This document shows positions 8,175 to 15,521 of a stretch of 23,988 nt of DNA, one piece after another. Positions within the stretch are counted from its first letter, which is position 1; each line of letters begins with the position of its first letter. The DNA is from an uncultured Alphaproteobacteria bacterium (GTDB taxonomy: Bacteria > Pseudomonadota > Alphaproteobacteria > HIMB59 > GCA-002718135). Position numbers and translations under genes: made by a program. The DNA lies in contig CACMGM010000011.1 in NCBI GenBank assembly GCA_902613275.1, forward strand, positions 1-23,988. The letters run 5' to 3'. The notes under the pieces are model-generated. The model was given only the letters and a program-made list of their open reading frames with translations. It was not told the DNA's origin and did not search any database.

Positions 8175-9053
8175 ATGATAACTAAAATTAAAAAACATAT
8201 ACCAGTAATTTTACTTTTATCGCCTGGATTCATATTATTATTAACTTTTGTTCACATACCTGTTGTTAAAACAATTTATATGAGTTTTTTTTCTACTCCT
8301 AAAGGGAGAAAACCAAGTAAGTTTAAAGGTATTGAAAATTATGAACATATGTTTTCAGATCCCATTTTTTGGAAGGTTATGTCTAACAATATTGTTTATG
8401 CAATTTCTACAATCCCATCTTCAATAATTATCGCAATAATTATGGCGCAATGGGTAAACAGTAAGTTACCCGGTAGACCATTGCTTCGTTTTGCTTATTT
8501 TTTACCTGTAGTTTTACCCTTAATAGCTGTTGGTAATATATGGCTCTTTTTTTTTCTTCCTGGTTTTGGATTAATTGACCAAGTTGGTTCTTTATTTGGT
8601 TTTCAAAATACAAATATTTTAGGAAACCCTGATCAAGTTTTATGGGGTATTATTGTTGTAAGTATTTGGAAAGAGTCTGGTTTTTACATGATTTTTTTTC
8701 TAGCTGCTCTTCAAGGAATACCTAGGGAAATGAAAGAGGCAGCAATTATTGAAGGGGCTAATAGTTGGCAAATGTTTTACAAAATTACATTACCAATGAT
8801 AACACCAACCTTATTATTTGTTTCAGTCAATGCAGTAATTACCGCCTTTACACGAATAGAACATTTGTTCACTATGACTGGCGGAGGTCCAAATTACAAT
8901 AGTGCTTTATTACTCTATTATATTTATGAGAATGGTTTTGAATTTTGGGATACAGCATACGCAATAACATTATCGGTTTTACTAATTATATTATTGTCAA
9001 TAATAGGGATTGGTCAAATTTTTTTATTGGATAGAAAGGTCCATTACCAATAA
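8175..9053 (+). CDS. ABC transporter permease, MalF/UgpA-type
   Basis: A 292-residue inner-membrane permease of the binding-protein-dependent family with about six hydrophobic segments and the EAA loop at 188-210 (EAAIIEGANSWQMF), which docks the ATPase. The next in-frame Met is residue 36, inside the first membrane segment, so the ATG at 8175 is the only sensible start even though it lies directly on the terminator T-run and lacks a Shine-Dalgarno site. It forms a heterodimer with the product of the next gene, which starts 2 nt after this stop. No ATP-binding subunit follows. A substrate cannot be assigned from the permease. Confidence 0.85.
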   Translation: MITKIKKHIPVILLLSPGFILLLTFVHIPVVKTIYMSFFSTPKGRKPSKFKGIENYEHMFSDPIFWKVMSNNIVYAISTIPSSIIIAIIMAQWVNSKLPGRPLLRFAYFLPVVLPLIAVGNIWLFFFLPGFGLIDQVGSLFGFQNTNILGNPDQVLWGIIVVSIWKESGFYMIFFLAALQGIPREMKEAAIIEGANSWQMFYKITLPMITPTLLFVSVNAVITAFTRIEHLFTMTGGGPNYNSALLLYYIYENGFEFWDTAYAITLSVLLIILLSIIGIGQIFLLDRKVHYQ

Positions 9054-9055
9054 AA

Positions 9056-9865
9056 ATGTATTCATTCTATAAAAATATTAATATTATTGGTGCTTGGTTA
9101 CTTGGATTATTATGGTTACTCCCGCTCTTATATGCAATCTGGTCTTCGATACACCCCATAGAATATCAAGTTAAATTTGATTTGTTTGCCCCTCTGACCT
9201 TATACAATTTTGAAAATGCTTGGTCGCAAGCTCCTTTTTCAAGATATATGCTCAACACATTTATATACGTTACAATGACCACTTCATGCCAGTTTATCTT
9301 ATGTTCTCTGACTGCATTTGCTTTTGCAAGATATGAGTTTCCTTTTAAGAACATACTTTTTGGATTAGTTTTAATTCAACTAATGATTAATCCAGAAATC
9401 ATTCTTATTGAAAATTATAAAACAATTAAATTCTTAAATTTGATAGATACCATTCCTGCAATTAGCCTTCCCTACATTGCATCTGCTTTCGGAATTTTTG
9501 TTTTGAGACAAGCTTTCAAAACTGTTCCAAAAGAGCTAGATGATTCTGCAAGGATTGATGGTGCTGGAACATTACGAATTTTATGGCATGTGTACATACC
9601 CTTATCTATACCTACTTTTTTAGCTTATGGACTTGTATCAGTATCTTATCATTGGAATAATTATTTGTGGCCTTTAATAATAACTAACTCAGAGGAAACT
9701 AGAATTTTAAATGTTGGTTTAGCTATCTTTTCTATGGAGGAATCAGGTATCGAGTGGGCTACTATAAGCGCAGGAACATTGATGGTAACCGCACCACTAA
9801 TAATTGCATTTATTATTTTTCAAAGACAGTTTGTAGAGAGTTTTGCAACTTCGGGTATAAAATAA
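9056..9865 (+). CDS. ABC transporter permease, MalG/UgpE-type
   Basis: A 269-residue partner permease with about six membrane segments and an EAA-type loop at 161-183 (LDDSARIDGAGTLRILWHV). The N-terminus begins with a short cytoplasmic tail and a Trp/Leu-rich first helix. Its start is 2 nt past the previous stop without a clear ribosome site, so translational coupling is likely. The operon ends here: the neighbouring gene is convergent, 11 nt away. An ATPase must be supplied from elsewhere, and UgpC at 13619 is the only candidate inside the window. Confidence 0.85.
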   Translation: MYSFYKNINIIGAWLLGLLWLLPLLYAIWSSIHPIEYQVKFDLFAPLTLYNFENAWSQAPFSRYMLNTFIYVTMTTSCQFILCSLTAFAFARYEFPFKNILFGLVLIQLMINPEIILIENYKTIKFLNLIDTIPAISLPYIASAFGIFVLRQAFKTVPKELDDSARIDGAGTLRILWHVYIPLSIPTFLAYGLVSVSYHWNNYLWPLIITNSEETRILNVGLAIFSMEESGIEWATISAGTLMVTAPLIIAFIIFQRQFVESFATSGIK

Positions 9866-9876
9866 TCTATTACTAA

Positions 9877-10509
9877 TTAAATTCTAGTTTTAAAGAAGAT
9901 ATATTTGTTAAACTCTTCTTTTAAATCAATACTAACTCTTGCATGTACCTTACCTTGTTTTCCTTGAAACGATTGTTTTTCTGTAACTGGAAACACCCCT
10001 TCATGCCAAATGTTTGGATGAATATACAAACCTTTTGATCCGTCACAATAAAATGCTTTGAAATGTTCTGGTTCTATGTCGTCTGTTGGCAAGGCTAAAG
10101 GACAAATAAATGGTTTATTTTCTTCAGTAAAGAAAAGCTGACCTCCATCAGGATGATAATTTGCATGCCATAAAAAAATTTTTGTTGGATCTGAATATTT
10201 ATCTTTTTGTAATTCTTGATCAGGATTATTGGCATAACCCAGTATATATTTTCCATCTACTTCATAATCGCTCTTATGTTTAACAGCATTATTTTGTCCA
10301 TAAAGCACGTCACCTTGCCACCATGTATCAAAAGAACCTTCGGTAGTTCCACCTTCATTCCCTGTTCCCTCTTCTATGTCGCGCCATCCTTGTTTTGGCC
10401 AAGTTACAATTTCAATATCACTATTTTCAAAACTATCGATTAAATACCCATACCCTTTAAGATTTTCATTTGTTGCTTTAACTAATGGTATTTCAATTTC
10501 TTTAGTCAT
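9877..10509 (-). CDS. Ureidoglycolate lyase-like (AllA superfamily) cupin paired with phnW
   Basis: A 210-residue cytoplasmic protein whose C-terminal half resembles the AllA/ureidoglycolate lyase cupin fold: HPDGGQLFF (116-124), PFICPLALPTDD (129-140) and GLYIHPNIWHEGVFPV (154-169), with the last block providing the His-x-x-x-Trp-His signature. It is longer than E. coli AllA (160 residues) because of an insert with GEGTGNEGG-like and Trp-rich sequence around residues 40-70. The gene begins 7 nt after phnW on the same strand, so both are one unit. No purine or allantoin gene is nearby, so ureidoglycolate is an unlikely substrate. A role in phosphonate metabolism, perhaps lyase or isomerase chemistry on a PhnW-related compound, is inferred from context only. 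Confidence 0.65.
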   Translation of the reverse strand: MTKEIEIPLVKATNENLKGYGYLIDSFENSDIEIVTWPKQGWRDIEEGTGNEGGTTEGSFDTWWQGDVLYGQNNAVKHKSDYEVDGKYILGYANNPDQELQKDKYSDPTKIFLWHANYHPDGGQLFFTEENKPFICPLALPTDDIEPEHFKAFYCDGSKGLYIHPNIWHEGVFPVTEKQSFQGKQGKVHARVSIDLKEEFNKYIFFKTRI

Positions 10510-10516
10510 AGTTTTG

Positions 10517-11614
10517 TTAGTTTAATGTGAATCCCAATTCAGTAACAACTTCTTTTACTGCCTTTATAGTATCCATCATGTCTTGTTCGTCTAAATTACC
10601 AATACACCCAATTCTAAAAGTTGCTGCCACTGTTAGTTTTCCTGGATAAATTAAAAAATTTTTTTCACTAAGAGCATTATAAAATTTCTCAAAGTTAAAT
10701 TTAGGATCATTAGGTTGTTTAAACGTAATAATAATTGGTGCCTGCAAATTATCAGGTAGTAGTTGCTCAAATCCCAACTCTTTCATTCCCTTACATATAA
10801 TTTCACAATTTTTTTTATATCTTTTACCTCTTCCCTCTACACCACCTTGTTCCTTATGTTCCTCAATCGCTTTATTGAATGCAGCCAACACATGTGTTGG
10901 AGGTGTAAATCGCCATTGTTTATTTTTTTCCATTGCTTGCCATTGATCATACAAGTCTAGACTTAGTGAGTGACTATTACCTTTTGCATTTTGAATAACT
11001 TCATTTTTAACAAGAATGAAACCTACTCCTGGTACACCTTCCAAGCATTTATTAGATGAAGCGGCTACAGCATCAAAAGTAATTGTTTTAGAGCTTAAGG
11101 GTAAGGCCCCAAAAGCACTCATCGCATCGATGAATAAAGATAAGTTTTTCCTTTCAACCAATTTTGCAATGTCTTCAATAGGATTTAAAATACCCGATGT
11201 TGTTTCACAATATACAGCAAAGACGTGTGTTAAATCGTTGCTATCAATTAACTCTTCAATTTTATTGATGTCATGTACTTCATGTTCAGCAATTTCATAT
11301 TCAATAAAATCTCTTCCTAAATAAGTGCACATTTTTTTCATTCTTTGTCCGTAAGCACCATTGATCAGAATTAGAATTTTAGAATTTTTTTGAGTAAGAG
11401 AGCTCACCATTGACTCTACAGCAAAAGTTCCACTTCCCTGCATTGGAACACATTGATATTTATCTTCACCGTCTATTAATTTAACAAGGGAATCTCTAAT
11501 TGATGCATTGAGATCAATAAATTTTGTATCTCTTGAACCCCAATCATGAAGCATAGCCTCCTTTGTTGACATCGATGTCGTAAGAGGACCAGGGGTTAAT
11601 AATTTTTTATCCAT
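10517..11614 (-). CDS. phnW: 2-aminoethylphosphonate:pyruvate transaminase
   Basis: A 365-residue PLP-dependent class V aminotransferase converting AEP and pyruvate to phosphonoacetaldehyde and alanine in the cytoplasm. Diagnostic segments are the N-terminus LLTPGPLTTS followed by MLHDWGSRD, QGSGTF (59-64), YCETTSGILNP (135-145), FIDAMSAFGA (161-170, with the pyridine-contacting Asp163) and SSNKCLEGVPG (186-196), whose Lys189 should bind PLP. The length matches known PhnW. It is the first gene of a two-gene unit with the cupin and is divergent from the PhnZ-like gene across an 88-nt spacer. With PhnY at the left edge it supplies the first two steps of the PhnW-PhnY-PhnA route; the phosphonoacetate hydrolase (phnA) is not in the window. 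Confidence 0.95.
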   Translation of the reverse strand: MDKKLLTPGPLTTSMSTKEAMLHDWGSRDTKFIDLNASIRDSLVKLIDGEDKYQCVPMQGSGTFAVESMVSSLTQKNSKILILINGAYGQRMKKMCTYLGRDFIEYEIAEHEVHDINKIEELIDSNDLTHVFAVYCETTSGILNPIEDIAKLVERKNLSLFIDAMSAFGALPLSSKTITFDAVAASSNKCLEGVPGVGFILVKNEVIQNAKGNSHSLSLDLYDQWQAMEKNKQWRFTPPTHVLAAFNKAIEEHKEQGGVEGRGKRYKKNCEIICKGMKELGFEQLLPDNLQAPIIITFKQPNDPKFNFEKFYNALSEKNFLIYPGKLTVAATFRIGCIGNLDEQDMMDTIKAVKEVVTELGFTLN

Positions 11615-11702
11615 TAAATATTTACTTAATAAATATTATTATAAATTTGATCAATCTTATTAAAGTTGGAATTGAATTTATTTTCTAATAAGTTAATTAT
11701 GA

Positions 11703-12278
11703 ATGAGGATGGAAGAAAATATTGTAGATTATCTCTTAGATCTTTTGAAAACAAAAGGTGCTGATATTCAATACGGTAATGAGGATGTGACACAACTTGA
11801 GCATGCCCTTCAATGTGCTGAATTGGCTGAACAACATAAATTACCAGGACCAACAATTGCTGCAGCATTACTGCATGATGTTGGCCATCTTATCTATGAG
11901 GACGGCGATCCCATTCATGAAGGGAAAGATGGTCATCATGAAAATTTAGGTGCTGATTTTTTAAAAAAATATTTTGGTGAGGATGTTATTTTACCAATTA
12001 GAGCACATGTCGACTCAAAAAGATATTTATCAAGTGTTGAAGAAGGTTATTATGATAGTCTATCAGAAGCATCGAAACTTTCGTTAAAAGTTCAAGGTGG
12101 TCCTTTTACAAAAGAAGAAGCAGATGATTTTATTAGTAAACCTTTTATGGATAAAGCAGTAGAGCTTCGAAGATTTGATGATTTAGCAAAAATTTTAGAT
12201 AAAAACACTCCTGATGTTGAACATTTTCGTCCCTATTTAGAAGATGCGAGAAAATCTTTTTTAGCTAAACAAGCATAA
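11703..12278 (+). CDS. phnZ: PhnZ-like HD-domain diiron oxygenase (phosphonate-associated)
   Basis: A 191-residue HD-domain protein of the phosphonate-operon HDIG family that includes PhnZ and TmpB, mixed-valent diiron oxygenases cleaving 1-hydroxy-phosphonates to phosphate and an acid. Candidate metal ligands are His34, His58-Asp59 (LLHDVGH), His79, His102 and Asp160. Tyr24 and Glu27 (YGNE) coincide with the PhnZ Tyr/Glu pair that gates substrate binding, and KRYL (107-110) and the QGGP motif (131-134) are also PhnZ-like as I recall them. Hydrolytic HD phosphatases lack that Tyr/Glu pair. No 2-oxoglutarate dioxygenase partner lies in the window. A start at 11709 is possible. The stop is directly followed by the next ATG. 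Confidence 0.8.
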   Translation: MRMEENIVDYLLDLLKTKGADIQYGNEDVTQLEHALQCAELAEQHKLPGPTIAAALLHDVGHLIYEDGDPIHEGKDGHHENLGADFLKKYFGEDVILPIRAHVDSKRYLSSVEEGYYDSLSEASKLSLKVQGGPFTKEEADDFISKPFMDKAVELRRFDDLAKILDKNTPDVEHFRPYLEDARKSFLAKQA

Positions 12279-12803
12279 ATGCAATTTAGCAACTATGATT
12301 TTATAGATTCAAAGTCGTTTGCAGGCAAAATTATATTAACTTCTTTCCCAGGTCTAAATTCGAATGGTTTGTTTGAAGAAAAAATTTTAAAAAAGGAATT
12401 AGAATTATTTAAAGATAATAATTGTAGCTCCATTACTTCTTTTGTTGAAGATAGCGAATTTGAAAAATTGTGTAATAAAACTCTATTTGTCAAAAGTATT
12501 TATGAACATAAATTTCATTGGTACCATTTACCCATCTATGACATGGGAGCACCAGATAAAGACTTTAAATATAAATGGGAGACAACAAAAGTTTTGCTAA
12601 AAAACGAATTAATAGATGGCAAAAATATAGTTTTACATTGCCGCGGGGGAAAAGGAAGAGCTGGCACTATAGCTGCTATTTTACTTATTGAATTTAATTA
12701 TGAAAAACAAGAAGCTATTGATTTAGTGCGATCAAGAAGAAAAGGGGCTATTGAATCTAAAATTCAGGAAGATTTTATTTTTTCCTACAGAGCATTAAAT
12801 TAA
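12279..12803 (+). CDS. Dual-specificity/tyrosine-phosphatase-fold protein
   Basis: A 174-residue cytoplasmic protein with the Cys-x5-Arg phosphatase loop HCRGGKGRAG (120-129; nucleophile Cys121, Arg127) and a plausible general-acid loop LPIYDMGAPD (84-93). The sequence resembles small CDKN3/DSP-like bacterial phosphatases. The ATG starts immediately after the stop of the PhnZ-like gene, so the two are co-translated. Its substrate is unknown; a small phosphorylated metabolite or a phosphorylated protein are both possible. Partnership with a PhnZ-type gene suggests dephosphorylation of a phosphonate-pathway by-product, which is inference. Confidence 0.75.
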   Translation: MQFSNYDFIDSKSFAGKIILTSFPGLNSNGLFEEKILKKELELFKDNNCSSITSFVEDSEFEKLCNKTLFVKSIYEHKFHWYHLPIYDMGAPDKDFKYKWETTKVLLKNELIDGKNIVLHCRGGKGRAGTIAAILLIEFNYEKQEAIDLVRSRRKGAIESKIQEDFIFSYRALN

Positions 12804-12841
12804 AGTGTAATATTTATAATTTATAGAAGTAAGGAGAAAAT

Positions 12842-13069
12842 ATGACAGATCTGTCAATTAATAGAATTAAGTGGTTCAGTACTGCGTTAATATTATCAGG
12901 AATATTATTAACCAACTTAAATGCCTATCCGATTAATATAATTATTCACGGTACAGGGGCTGTTGGTTGGTCAATTGTTGGTTATATGACAAAAGATAGA
13001 GCTCTGCTTACAAACTTTGGTTTGCAACTCCCACTATTTATTTTTGGATATATTTATTTGCTAGCATGA
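12842..13069 (+). CDS. Small hydrophobic membrane protein, unknown function
   Basis: A 75-residue protein with three hydrophobic stretches (about 11-28, 30-48 and 55-74) and a short polar N-terminus. A strong AAGGAG ribosome site 5 nt before the ATG shows that it is a real gene. Its TGA overlaps the arsC ATG by 4 nt (ATGA), so arsC translation is coupled to it. I do not recognise the family. It could be a small accessory membrane protein for the arsenate or phosphate response, but nothing in the sequence specifies that. Confidence 0.7.
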   Translation: MTDLSINRIKWFSTALILSGILLTNLNAYPINIIIHGTGAVGWSIVGYMTKDRALLTNFGLQLPLFIFGYIYLLA

Positions 13070-13485
13070 AAAATACAAATATTCTATTTATGTGTGTTGC
13101 TAATTCAGCAAGAAGTCAAATGGCTGAAGGAATTGCAAAAAAATTATATCCAAATTGCACTATTCAAAGCGCAGGATCAGTGCCCAAAGAAGTCAACCCC
13201 AATGCAATTTTGGTTATGAGTGAAATAGATATTGATATATCAAAACATCGCTCAAAAGATTTTGAAAGTTTAGACAATAAGTTCAGAGATGAATTAAATA
13301 CCGTTTTTACGCTTTGTAAGGAAGAAGTGTGTCCAGTTTTAAATTCTAAAGCTCAGATACTTTCAATTCCATTTGATGATCCTGCATCAGATCGTTTTAG
13401 CTCAAACCAATTAGATAAGTTTAGAGAAGTAAGAGATTCAATTTTTAATAAATTAAAAGAACTAAAAAATTTATTTGAAAACTAA
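13066..13485 (+). CDS. arsC: Arsenate reductase, low-molecular-weight phosphatase type
   Basis: A 139-residue thioredoxin-coupled ArsC reducing arsenate to arsenite. The P-loop is CVANSAR (Cys10, Arg16), followed by the SAGS segment (35-38). The shuttle cysteines Cys84 and Cys89 lie in TLCKEEVCPV, a shorter spacing than in the staphylococcal enzyme but common, as I recall, in alphaproteobacteria. The general acid lies in FDDPA (103-107). Arsenate enters through phosphate uptake, so placement in a phosphate-scavenging cluster makes sense. No arsenite pump or ArsR is nearby. The last 20 codons are duplicated at 22528-22587. Confidence 0.9.
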   Translation: MKNTNILFMCVANSARSQMAEGIAKKLYPNCTIQSAGSVPKEVNPNAILVMSEIDIDISKHRSKDFESLDNKFRDELNTVFTLCKEEVCPVLNSKAQILSIPFDDPASDRFSSNQLDKFREVRDSIFNKLKELKNLFEN

Positions 13486-13628
13486 TGAAGTTAAAAATTA
13501 ATTAAATTTATAAAAATTTAATATTCTATTAACGTATCTGTAAACAATAAAATTTAAGTGCTTTTTACCACTCACAGTATTATTTCCTCCTGCTAATTAC
13601 CAATAATTGTGAGTGGGATTAAATTCTA
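13426..13628. repeat. Long direct repeat, left copy (arsC 3' end plus spacer)
   Basis: About 203 bp matching 22528-22731 in the same orientation. It includes the last 20 codons of arsC, the whole arsC-ugpC spacer with its inverted repeat, and the ugpC stop codon with its last Ile and Arg codons. The coding part differs at 5 of 60 positions, four of them synonymous and one Phe/Tyr, so both copies diverged while under protein-level selection. Confidence 0.9.
13568..13616. repeat. Inverted repeat between convergent arsC and ugpC
   Basis: CCACTCACA (13568-13576) pairs with TGTGAGTGG (13608-13616), extended by an imperfect AT pairing (ATTATT/AATAAT). It sits between two convergent genes, where a bidirectional terminator is expected, but no T-run follows the stem on either strand. 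The 9-bp arms are identical in the second copy while the loop differs, which suggests that the stem is conserved. Confidence 0.7.
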
Positions 13629-14668
13629 GCTTTTGAAACTTGGTCAAATAAATGATATTTACCCTCTATTACTGATAGTGAAAGTTCATCATTTATTTTA
13701 ATTGAAGTATTTCCATTTTCTCTGAAACAAATATCATTGCCTCCTCTATCGCTTCCATAAATTAAACTATCTGACCCTAATTTTTCAATGATATCTACCT
13801 TAATCTTAAAATTTCCTTCAGAGTTTATAATAAAATTTTCCGGTCTAATTCCAAGTACTGCAGTATTCACATTCTCATTTTTATTTACATTAAATTTATT
13901 ATCACCAAAATGAAAAATATTATCTGTTAGCCTCCCTTTAATTAAGTTTATTTGGGGTGTTCCAATAAATTCTGCTACAAAGAGTGTTTTTGGATTTTCA
14001 TAAATCTCAATAGGAGAGCCAACTTGTTCAATTATTCCCTCATTTATTACAGCCAATCTATCACCTAATGTCATCGCTTCGATTTGATCATGGGTTACAA
14101 AAACACTAGTAACATTCATTTTTTTTTGAAGTTTTTTAATATCAATTCTTACCTGACCTCTTAATTTTGCGTCTAAATTTGATAACGGCTCATCAAATAA
14201 AAATACCTTTGGGTTTCTTACTATGGCTCTTCCCATAGCTACTCTTTGTCTCTGACCACCTGATAACATTGCAGGTTTTCTTAAGAGATACTGATTAATT
14301 TCTAAAAGCTTTGAAACTTCAGAGACCTTTCTTTCAATCTCATCTTTTGTTTCTCCTCTATTTTTAAGACCGTATGCTAAATTTTTGTAAACATTCATAT
14401 GAGGATAAAGTGCATAATTTTGAAAAACCATTGCAACATCTCTTTCTGAAGGATTTATTTTATTAATCAATCTTCCATCTAAAAAAATTTCTCCACGAGT
14501 TATGTCTTCAAGACCAGCAATCATTCTCAGAATTGTTGATTTTCCACAACCACTAGGCCCAACAAAAACCATAAACTCACCATTGTTAATTTCTAAAGAA
14601 GTATTGTTGACAGCCAGCGTACCGTTTGGATAAATTTTTGTTATTTCTTTAAATTGTAAAAAACTCAT
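13619..14668 (-). CDS. ugpC: sn-Glycerol-3-phosphate ABC transporter ATP-binding protein
   Basis: A 349-residue ABC ATPase of the UgpC/MalK group: Walker A GPSGCGKST (37-45), Q-loop Gln83, signature LSGGQ (135-139), Walker B VFLFDE (155-160), switch His193, and a C-terminal TOBE-type regulatory region from about 230. It powers UgpAE at the inner membrane. It is the last gene of ugpBAEC, starting 1 nt from the ugpE stop. The two other UgpB-like systems in the window lack an ATPase, so this subunit may serve them as well; MalK/MsmK-type sharing is known in the family. The stop codon falls inside the duplicated arsC-spacer segment. Confidence 0.9.
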   Translation of the reverse strand: MSFLQFKEITKIYPNGTLAVNNTSLEINNGEFMVFVGPSGCGKSTILRMIAGLEDITRGEIFLDGRLINKINPSERDVAMVFQNYALYPHMNVYKNLAYGLKNRGETKDEIERKVSEVSKLLEINQYLLRKPAMLSGGQRQRVAMGRAIVRNPKVFLFDEPLSNLDAKLRGQVRIDIKKLQKKMNVTSVFVTHDQIEAMTLGDRLAVINEGIIEQVGSPIEIYENPKTLFVAEFIGTPQINLIKGRLTDNIFHFGDNKFNVNKNENVNTAVLGIRPENFIINSEGNFKIKVDIIEKLGSDSLIYGSDRGGNDICFRENGNTSIKINDELSLSVIEGKYHLFDQVSKARI

Positions 14669-14669
14669 T

Positions 14670-15521
14670 TTATTTCTCCGTTTGAATTAATCCTTTTATG
14701 AACCAACGCTGTAAAAAAACAACTACCAAAACAGGAGGTAAAATTGATAAAATAATGTATGCAAATCTTTCAGCAATTCTAGGAAGTGTTATTCCTTCGT
14801 AAGATTCAGTGAAAATTATCTTCATTCCCATAACAACAGTCCAATACTTCTCATCCGTAGTCATTATTAAAGGCCACAAATACTGACTGTAGCCGTAAAC
14901 AAACATAAATATAAACATTGCTGCTATCATTGTTCGTGATAATGGAATTAAAAAATCAACAAAGAATTGCCAACTGTTAGCTCCATCTAATTTAGCTGCT
15001 TCTAATAATTCATCTGGAACAGACTTATAAAATTGTCTAAAAAAAAATACAGCAGTAGCAGAGGCTACTAAAGGTAAAATTAACCCAGTATAACTATTTG
15101 TAAGACCTAAGTCTGAAACTACTTTATAGCTTGGAAAAATTCTAACCTCCAAAGGAACAAGAAGTGTAATAAAAATTATCCAAAATATTGGTGTTGCAAG
15201 CTTAAACCTAAAATAGACAATTGCATATGCTGCCATCATTGAAATGATAACTTTCACACTTGCAATACCTATTGCCATAATAAAACTGTTAATAAACATT
15301 TTTGTAGCAGTGATTTCTTCTGAGAAACCGCCTTTTTCATTTAAAACTTCATTGTAATTTTTATTTAAATGATCACCTAAATTCCATTGCATACCCTTAG
15401 TTAGAAGAGTAACGTTGTCATGAGTAGAGCTAGCAAAAGTTAGCCATATTGGAATAACCATTAGAAGAACACCTACAAGAAGAACAAGATGCGATAATAC
15501 TTGAGTAATTTTGATATTCAT
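14670..15521 (-). CDS. ugpE: Glycerol-3-phosphate ABC transporter permease UgpE
   Basis: A 283-residue permease with about six membrane segments and a well-kept EAA loop, ELLEAAKLDGANSWQFF, around residues 175-191. The N-terminal segment begins with a long hydrophobic helix followed by a periplasmic domain. The start overlaps the ugpA stop by one base (TAATG), which couples translation. A GGAG near its 3' end serves ugpC. Assignment as UgpE rests on gene order and on the adjacent UgpB. Confidence 0.88.
   Translation of the reverse strand: MNIKITQVLSHLVLLVGVLLMVIPIWLTFASSTHDNVTLLTKGMQWNLGDHLNKNYNEVLNEKGGFSEEITATKMFINSFIMAIGIASVKVIISMMAAYAIVYFRFKLATPIFWIIFITLLVPLEVRIFPSYKVVSDLGLTNSYTGLILPLVASATAVFFFRQFYKSVPDELLEAAKLDGANSWQFFVDFLIPLSRTMIAAMFIFMFVYGYSQYLWPLIMTTDEKYWTVVMGMKIIFTESYEGITLPRIAERFAYIILSILPPVLVVVFLQRWFIKGLIQTEK

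Noticed and set aside
11626..11868. Minus-strand open frame between phnW and the PhnZ-like gene
   Set aside because: Most of it overlaps the conserved HD-domain coding region in antisense and it has no motif.
13618..13628. Target-site duplication of a transposable element at the repeat edges
   Set aside because: The repeats are about 200 bp, contain gene ends and are diverged; no transposase or integrase lies between them, so homologous exchange is the simpler explanation.
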